A stretch of DNA of 49,347 nucleotides from Flavobacterium sp. (GTDB lineage Bacteria; Bacteroidota; Bacteroidia; Flavobacteriales; Flavobacteriaceae): positions 1 to 49,347 of the forward strand of contig JAHEZJ010000021.1 in assembly GCA_023251135.1 (NCBI GenBank). The letters are read 5' to 3'. Of this stretch, positions 44,747 to 49,347 are shown one piece after another; position 1 is the stretch's first letter; every line of letters starts with the position of its first letter. The notes under the pieces were generated by a model. That model saw only the letters and a program-made list of their open reading frames with translations. It had not been told where the DNA came from and ran no database searches. The translations under genes were made by a program, and so were the position numbers.

Positions 44747-45295
44747 ATGGAATATTACAATTACTTAAAATCACTGCATCTTATATTTGTAATCACTTGG
44801 TTTGCAGGTTTGTTTTATATAGTGCGTTTGTTTGTATATCAAATTGAAGCCAGCGAAAAACCATCTCCTGAAAAAGAAATTTTGCAGGCGCAGTACAAAA
44901 TAATGGCCTACCGTTTGTGGTACATTATTACATGGCCATCCGCAGTTTTGGCAAGTATTTTTGCTTTTTGGATGCTGTTTTTTACAGATTTAGGAAACGC
45001 CTGGCTCAAAATGCCATGGATGCATGTAAAATTGTGTTTTGTTTTTCTGCTGTATCTGTATCATTTGAAATGCCATCAGATTTTTAAACAACTACAAAAT
45101 GATGAGGTGAAATATTCCAATAACTTCATGCGTTTATGGAATGAAGGTGCTACTATCATACTGTTTGCAGTAGTTTTTTTAGTAGTTTTAAAAAGTGCCA
45201 TCAACTGGATTTTTGGTGTTATCGGAATCATTTTATTCTCGGTTTTGATCATGCTGGGATTCCGTTTTTATAAAAGAATTAGAGAGAGAAAATAG
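44747..45295 (+). CDS. hemJ: HemJ-type protoporphyrinogen oxidase (often annotated CopD family)
   Basis: The 182-residue protein has four to five membrane helices. YYNYLKSLHLIFVITWFAGLFYIVRLFVYQ carries the conserved His, then WYIITWPSAVLAS, and MPWMHVKLCFVFLLYLYHLKC with further His and Lys. This is the HemJ pattern, the quinone-linked oxidase of protoporphyrinogen IX in organisms lacking HemG and HemY. Its position after hemH supports this over a copper-resistance role. The ATG at 44747 is chosen over a TTG that lies in the repeat array. Confidence 0.87.
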   Translation: MEYYNYLKSLHLIFVITWFAGLFYIVRLFVYQIEASEKPSPEKEILQAQYKIMAYRLWYIITWPSAVLASIFAFWMLFFTDLGNAWLKMPWMHVKLCFVFLLYLYHLKCHQIFKQLQNDEVKYSNNFMRLWNEGATIILFAVVFLVVLKSAINWIFGVIGIILFSVLIMLGFRFYKRIRERK

Positions 45296-45381
45296 TTTTC
45301 AGTCGCAGTCACAGTTTCAGTTTATGCTGAGACTGAACACTGAGACTGAACACTGACACTGAATACTGAGACTGAATACTA
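45296..45381. repeat. Word array with inverted halves (CAGTCACAG / ACTGAGACTGAA) upstream of the kinase gene
   Basis: The left half has CAGTCGCAGTCACAGTTTCA. The right half has five ACTGA(G/C)ACTGAA-like words in tandem and is complementary to the left in parts. It starts at the hemJ stop codon and ends 6 nt before the kinase ATG. Confidence 0.75.
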
Positions 45382-45387
45382 AAAAAT

Positions 45388-46860
45388 ATGTTTAACAACT
45401 TCAAAATGTCGATGCTTTCGCTGCGTGTCAGGATTTTCCTTTCGATGATTGTATTGATTGTTGTGGCATCGTTTTTATTGGCTTCTATTTCGATTATTCA
45501 GTTTAAAAATGAAGCAAAAGAATACCATCAGGAGCGTCTCGAGCGTAAAGAAAATGCAGTAAAAGAACACATTAATTATGTGCTTTCCACTACAACCTAT
45601 CCTTTAAAAACGGCCAATCTGGATCTGATTTTTAAAGATAAAATACACGAACTGGCTCAGATTCATAAAATCGAAATCAACATTTACAGTCTTGACGGGA
45701 AATTACTGAAATCCTCAAAGGAGTCTTTTGCTGTCGATAAAGTAGCGCCGCCAATTCCGGAATACATACTGAAATTAGTGCGGTCTTCGATCGAAAAACG
45801 TTTTGTAGACATTAAAACGATTGATGGGGTTAAAAACAGATCCTCTTATAGTTTGATTAAAGATGAAAAGTTCAAGCCGCTCGGAATTTTGAATCTCCCG
45901 TATTTAGAAGATGACGGGTACTACGACAATGAGCTCAATACCTTTTTGATTCGTCTAAGTCAGGTATATTCTTTTATGCTGATTGTCGCTTTTGGACTAG
46001 CTTACTTTTTATCCACTTATATCACAAAATCACTTAAAACAATTTCGGATAAACTGGAAGAAACTAATTTAGATCAGAAAAACGAAAAGATTGTTTTAGA
46101 AGCGAATAGCAAGGAAGTTAACTTTCTGATCAAGGCTTATAATGGAATGGTTGACAAACTGGAAACCAGTGCCATAAAATTAGCCCAAAGCGAGCGTGAA
46201 GAAGCCTGGCGTGAAATGGCAAAACAAGTAGCACACGAAATTAAAAATCCGCTTACACCGATGCGATTAACGGTGCAGAGTTTTCAACGCAAGTTTGATC
46301 CGACCGCGCCGGATGTTAAGCAAAAATTAAACGATTACTCAGAGACCTTAATCCAGCAAATTGATACCATGACTGCTGTGGCTTCGGCATTTTCGAACTT
46401 TGCGTCGATGCCGGCACAACAAAACGAAACTTTAAATGTGGTGGAGGTTGTCGAACTTTCGTTAGATATTTTCAATGAAGATTATATTGTTTTTGAAAGC
46501 GAGGAGGAAGAAATTATTTCCAAAATGGACCGTACGCAATTGATACGGGTTATCACCAATCTCGTTAAAAATGCCACGCAGGCAATTCCGGAAAGTCAGT
46601 TTCATAAATCTATTGTGGTAACCGTAAAACGCCGAAACAATAATGTTGAAATTGCGGTAAAAGATAACGGAATCGGAATTCAGAAACAGGATATTAGTAG
46701 AATCTTTGAACCAAAGTTTACTACGAAAACAAGCGGGATGGGGCTAGGACTCGGAATTATCAAAAACATTATCGAAAATTACAAAGGAACAATTACCTTT
46801 GAATCAACTTACGGAAAAGGAACCACATTCAGGGTTTCTTTACCGATAACAAACTCATAA
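45388..46860 (+). CDS. Membrane sensor histidine kinase, NtrY-like
   Basis: The 490-residue kinase has a first membrane helix (IFLSMIVLIVVASFLLASI), an exported sensor domain of about 160 residues, a second helix (YSFMLIVAFGLAYFLSTYI, about residue 195), a HAMP linker, then HisKA with the phospho-acceptor His283 in VAHEIKNPLTPMRL. The ATPase domain has NLVKNATQAIP (N box), DNGIGIQ (G1) and GMGLGLGIIKNII (G2). The PLTPMRL form is typical of NtrY-type kinases. No response regulator gene is adjacent. It is followed by an enoyl-CoA hydratase gene after 10 nt. Confidence 0.93.
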   Translation: MFNNFKMSMLSLRVRIFLSMIVLIVVASFLLASISIIQFKNEAKEYHQERLERKENAVKEHINYVLSTTTYPLKTANLDLIFKDKIHELAQIHKIEINIYSLDGKLLKSSKESFAVDKVAPPIPEYILKLVRSSIEKRFVDIKTIDGVKNRSSYSLIKDEKFKPLGILNLPYLEDDGYYDNELNTFLIRLSQVYSFMLIVAFGLAYFLSTYITKSLKTISDKLEETNLDQKNEKIVLEANSKEVNFLIKAYNGMVDKLETSAIKLAQSEREEAWREMAKQVAHEIKNPLTPMRLTVQSFQRKFDPTAPDVKQKLNDYSETLIQQIDTMTAVASAFSNFASMPAQQNETLNVVEVVELSLDIFNEDYIVFESEEEEIISKMDRTQLIRVITNLVKNATQAIPESQFHKSIVVTVKRRNNNVEIAVKDNGIGIQKQDISRIFEPKFTTKTSGMGLGLGIIKNIIENYKGTITFESTYGKGTTFRVSLPITNS

Positions 46861-46870
46861 ATTAAGCATC

Positions 46871-47653
46871 ATGAACTACGAAAATCTTTTAATCTCAATT
46901 GAAGAAAAAATAGCAACCGTAACCATCAATAGACCTACCAAATTAAATGCATTAAACAAAGCTACGATCAGCGATTTAAGTAAAGCAGTGAAATTGTTAG
47001 GTAAAAATGACGATGTTCGTGTGATCATTATCACCGGAAGTGGCGAGAAAGCATTTGTAGCCGGAGCCGATATTTCAGAATTTGCCAATTATAATATTGT
47101 TGAAGGAGCACAATTAGCTGCAGAGGGCCAGGAAACCTTATTTGATCTTATCGAAAATTTAAAGAAACCTGTAATTGCAGCCGTTAATGGTTTTGCTCTT
47201 GGTGGCGGATTGGAGCTGGCTATGGCATGTCATTTTAGAGTAGCTTCAGACAATGCAAAAATGGGATTGCCGGAAGTAACTTTAGGATTGATTCCGGGTT
47301 ACGGAGGAACACAGCGTTTGCCACAGTTAGTAGGGAAAGGCCGTGCAATGGAAATGATTATGACTGCCGCAATGATTTCTGCAGAAGAAGCTAAACAGTA
47401 CGGTTTAGTAAATCACGTAGTACCACAAGCTGAACTTTTAGAATTTACTGGCGGAATTGCTCAGAAAATTATTAAAAATGCACCGTTTGCTATCGCTAAA
47501 GCTATAAAATCGATCAATGCGAATTTTGCAGATGGTAAAAATGGTTTTGATACCGAAATAAAATCATTCGGAAAATGTTTCGGAACCCAGGACTTTAAAG
47601 AAGGAACAACTGCCTTTTTAGAAAAACGTAAAGCTGAATTTACAGGAAAATAA
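46871..47653 (+). CDS. Enoyl-CoA hydratase/isomerase family protein
   Basis: The 260-residue crotonase-fold enzyme has the oxyanion-hole sequences EKAFVAGADISEF and AAVNGFALGGGLELAMACH, and the two catalytic Glu residues in GGGLELA and LPEVTLGLIPGYGGTQRL. This is the set for hydration of trans-2-enoyl-CoA (for example crotonyl-CoA). The exact substrate cannot be read. It is likely cotranscribed with the kinase gene. Confidence 0.93.
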   Translation: MNYENLLISIEEKIATVTINRPTKLNALNKATISDLSKAVKLLGKNDDVRVIIITGSGEKAFVAGADISEFANYNIVEGAQLAAEGQETLFDLIENLKKPVIAAVNGFALGGGLELAMACHFRVASDNAKMGLPEVTLGLIPGYGGTQRLPQLVGKGRAMEMIMTAAMISAEEAKQYGLVNHVVPQAELLEFTGGIAQKIIKNAPFAIAKAIKSINANFADGKNGFDTEIKSFGKCFGTQDFKEGTTAFLEKRKAEFTGK

Positions 47654-47666
47654 TTTTTCTCATAGT

Positions 47667-47729
47667 CGCAAAGGCCACAAGGGCTTACGAAAGATTGGAA
47701 AGTTTTTAATTTTCCTTGTGCCCTTTGCG
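47667..47729. repeat. Imperfect inverted repeat (CGCAAAGGCCACAAGG type)
   Basis: The left arm CGCAAAGGCCACAAGG pairs with the right arm CCTTGTGCCCTTTGCG (15 of 16 pairs) across a 31-nt loop. It is followed by a further word block (TAGCGAACTTTGCGG). It belongs to a class of intergenic repeats I recognise from other flavobacteria and may act as a terminator after the hydratase gene. Confidence 0.65.
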
Positions 47730-47760
47730 TAAATCTTAGCGAACTTTGCGGTTAAAAAAA

Positions 47761-47801
47761 CTTAGAACCTCAGCATCTCAGAACCTTAGAACCTTAAAAA
47801 A
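47761..47801. repeat. Intergenic word array (TTAGaACC / TCAGaACC type)
   Basis: Words TTAGAACC, TCAGCATC, TCAGAACC and TTAGAACC end in TTAAAAAAA immediately before an ATG. The design equals that of the array at 18684-18717. Confidence 0.7.
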
Positions 47802-48200
47802 ATGTACGAACCAATATTTGCCCTTTTTTGTGAACGAGTTAAAGAAAGCATCCAGGCCGGAACTTTCGCAAAATTGACTTTGGCCAAAACAATGGGCGAT
47901 ACCGAGATTAAGAATATTTATTTTCGTTTAGTTTTAAATGAAGACAACACCTTCTCTATTTCATTAACGACTCGTTATAAAACGGAAGAAATTGAAAGTA
48001 TTCACACGCTGGATGAAGCTTTATTGGTTTTAGGATCTTATATCAAAAAGCCATTTCTGACCGCACTTTTGTTTACCACAGCCAACGATGTTACTTTCAA
48101 AGTAAATAAAAAGAATGCCGGAAGCATCATTGAACAGGAACCTACTTTTAAAAACGCGTCGCCGGTTATGCTGGAGATGATTGAGAAAGGGATTGTTTAA
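47802..48200 (+). CDS. Conserved hypothetical protein
   Basis: The 132-residue soluble protein starts MYEPIFALFCERVKESIQAGTFAKLTLAKTMGD and continues with strands LKNIYFRLVLNEDNTFSISL-like sequence and ALLFTTANDVTFKVNKKNAG. It has no signal peptide or membrane helix. I recognise no domain. The DinB-like gene starts 10 nt after its stop, so the two probably share a transcript. Confidence 0.75.
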   Translation: MYEPIFALFCERVKESIQAGTFAKLTLAKTMGDTEIKNIYFRLVLNEDNTFSISLTTRYKTEEIESIHTLDEALLVLGSYIKKPFLTALLFTTANDVTFKVNKKNAGSIIEQEPTFKNASPVMLEMIEKGIV

Positions 48201-48210
48201 AAAGTAAGTT

Positions 48211-48699
48211 ATGGATGAACTTAGAGGAATATTATGGAGACAATTTGGCGCTGTAATAGACATGCTCGAAAGTTCGATTTTAGTTTGTCCTGAGCATTTT
48301 TGGGACAAAATAGATTTTTGGTATTCTGCTTATCACACGATCTTCTGGATGGATTATTATTCATCTGCAGAGCCGGATACATTTTCTCCTCCTAAGCCCT
48401 TTTCTTTATCAGAGTTTGATCCGCAAGGAATTTTACCCGAAAGAATCTACCGGAAAGAAGAACTGTTGGACTATCTGGAGTATTCCCGTAAAAAGGTTTT
48501 CTATTTAATTGAGGGATTAAACGAAGAGACCTCAAAAGAAAGATTCATTACCTCAAATAAGAACTACAGTCGGATTGAGATGATTTTGTACAACATGCGG
48601 CATGTACAGCATCATATTGGTCAGCTAAATTTGCTGCTGAGACAAAATGTTGATGTTGCCGGAAAATGGGTTTCACAAACCGATAAGACATACGGTTGA
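48211..48699 (+). CDS. DinB-like superfamily protein
   Basis: The 162-residue protein is a predicted four-helix bundle of the DinB/YfiT type. A His in FWYSAYHTIFWMDYY (about residue 41) and HVQHHIGQLNLLLR (about residues 131-145) give the three-His metal site typical of the family. Members include thiol transferases and stress proteins; the substrate is unknown. The gene is the last before the hairpin-repeat array. Confidence 0.82.
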   Translation: MDELRGILWRQFGAVIDMLESSILVCPEHFWDKIDFWYSAYHTIFWMDYYSSAEPDTFSPPKPFSLSEFDPQGILPERIYRKEELLDYLEYSRKKVFYLIEGLNEETSKERFITSNKNYSRIEMILYNMRHVQHHIGQLNLLLRQNVDVAGKWVSQTDKTYG

Positions 48700-48703
48700 T
48701 TCT

Positions 48704-48920
48704 ATCGTTCCTTTCGAACTTTTGCGTTGTCACGATATGTTCCGTTCCTATGGAACTCTATTGTGTTTTACATTTTTGGGTCAACGGATTAAAATCCGTT
48801 GCTACAATATTGATCGTTCCTTCGGAATTTTTGCGTTGTCACAATAGGTTCCGTTCCTATGGAACTCTATTGTGTTTTGCATTTTGGGTCACCGGATTAA
48901 AATCCGGAGCTACAGTAATT
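48704..48920. repeat. Two tandem copies of hairpin repeat unit A (about 108 nt each)
   Basis: Copies begin at 48704 and 48813 with ATCGTTCC. Each contains the hairpins GTTCC-TTC-GGAA (decayed in copy 1), GTTCC-TAT-GGAAC, and the ACGGATTAAAATCCGT-type stem, in this order, with TTGCGTTGTCAC and TCTATTGTGTTTT as linkers. In copy 2 an A-T pair of the last stem is replaced by C-G. A third, partial copy is at about 49141-49216. Confidence 0.85.
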
Positions 48921-49050
48921 ATCGTTCCTTCGGAACTTTCCTGAAGCAATAATTAAAAGAGAGCCATAGGCTCGCCCTTTAATTTTGTAGGGACGGATTT
49001 TAATCCGCCCAAAAAATAAATCCCCAGAAGATGGAGAGCCATTGGCTCGG
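48921..49050. repeat. Hairpin repeat unit B, copy 1
   Basis: The unit contains GTTCC-TTC-GGAAC, TTTCCTGAAG, then GAGCC-ATA-GGCTC, the stem GGACGGATTTTAATCCGCCC, and a closing GAGCC-ATT-GGCTC. A 90-nt unique spacer (49051-49140) follows; I see no gene in it. Confidence 0.85.
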
Positions 49051-49140
49051 CATGTTTATGGAGATTTTAAAAGTTTTTATGTATTAAGTAACAGCAAGAA
49101 TCTTTAAAGCAGCTGACGGATCAGCAGCTGTTGATACTAT

Positions 49141-49347
49141 ATGTTTCGTTCCTATGGAACTCTACCGTGTTTTGTGTTTTTGGGTCAACGGATTAAAATC
49201 CGTTGCTATAGTATCTATCGTTCCTCCGGAACTTTCCTGAAGTAATGATTAAAAGAGAGCCATAGGCTCGCCCTTTAATTTTGTAGGGACGGATTTTAAT
49301 CCGTCCAAAAAATAAATCCCCCACAAGATGTAGAGCCATAGGCTCGG
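49141..49347. repeat. Partial unit A plus hairpin repeat unit B copy 2, running to the window end
   Basis: Partial A (49141-49216) has GTTCC-TAT-GGAAC and CAACGGATTAAAATCCGTTG. Unit B (49217-49347) has GTTCC-TCC-GGAAC, GAGCC-ATA-GGCTC twice, and the fully paired stem GGACGGATT/AATCCGTCC. The B copies differ at few positions. The array may continue beyond the window. Confidence 0.85.

Noticed and set aside
48647-48944. Short plus-strand frames of 66 and 82 residues across the hairpin array
   Set aside because: They consist of translated repeat units and have no independent coding signal.
48704-49347. CRISPR array at the window end
   Set aside because: Repeats are long compound units with several different hairpins and no regular repeat-spacer pattern; no cas genes are near.

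Overview
The window is AT-rich bacterial chromosome, almost certainly from the genus Flavobacterium (Bacteroidota). The reasons are a giant gliding-motility adhesin with a type IX secretion sorting domain followed by a PorP/SprF-type partner, many short lipoprotein signals ending in a cysteine, -7 boxes of the Bacteroidota form TAnnTTTG, A-rich rather than Shine-Dalgarno translation starts, and several DUF families typical of this phylum. No rRNA, tRNA, CRISPR or prophage was seen.

Layout. 1-6.3 kb: the 3' part of a SprB-like adhesin gene (its start lies outside the window) and sprF. 6.4-12 kb: pgk, a LysM lytic transglycosylase, two lipoproteins (DUF4837, DUF1579) and an ElaA-type acetyltransferase, all on +. 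12-15.8 kb: a minus-strand group rnpA, DUF4349 lipoprotein, S41 protease, double OmpA-domain protein. 15.9-18.5 kb: PlsC acyltransferase, acyl-ACP desaturase, HD phosphohydrolase. 18.7-22 kb: the ferrous iron uptake operon feoA-feoB plus a 40-residue Cys-rich FeoB-associated protein, with a SCO protein upstream. 22-27.6 kb: an EamA transporter and two tandem M13 metallopeptidases. 27.6-34.5 kb: GyrI-like protein, cytochrome c lipoprotein, hemB, an unrecognised lipoprotein/secreted protein pair, class I aldolase, and a DUF4421 protein. 34.4-35.5 kb: a Y1 (HUH) transposase among repeats. 35.5-45.3 kb: a haem biosynthesis region, hemF, hemE, hemD, hemC and hemA on minus and an AraC-type regulator, hemH and hemJ on plus. 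45.4-48.7 kb: NtrY-like histidine kinase, enoyl-CoA hydratase, a hypothetical protein and a DinB-like protein. 48.7 kb to the end: a dense array of hairpin repeats.

How the genes work together. Together with hemB, the haem region supplies glutamyl-tRNA reductase, porphobilinogen synthase, HemC, HemD, HemE, oxygen-dependent HemF, HemJ and ferrochelatase; only the aminomutase HemL is not in the window. The feo operon brings in the Fe(II) that ferrochelatase needs. The most unusual material is between genes. There are about ten arrays built from 6-8 nt 'words', several of which run directly into start codons. There are also families of tiny hairpins with base-pair-compensating differences between copies, and a solo Y1 transposase that may be related to them.
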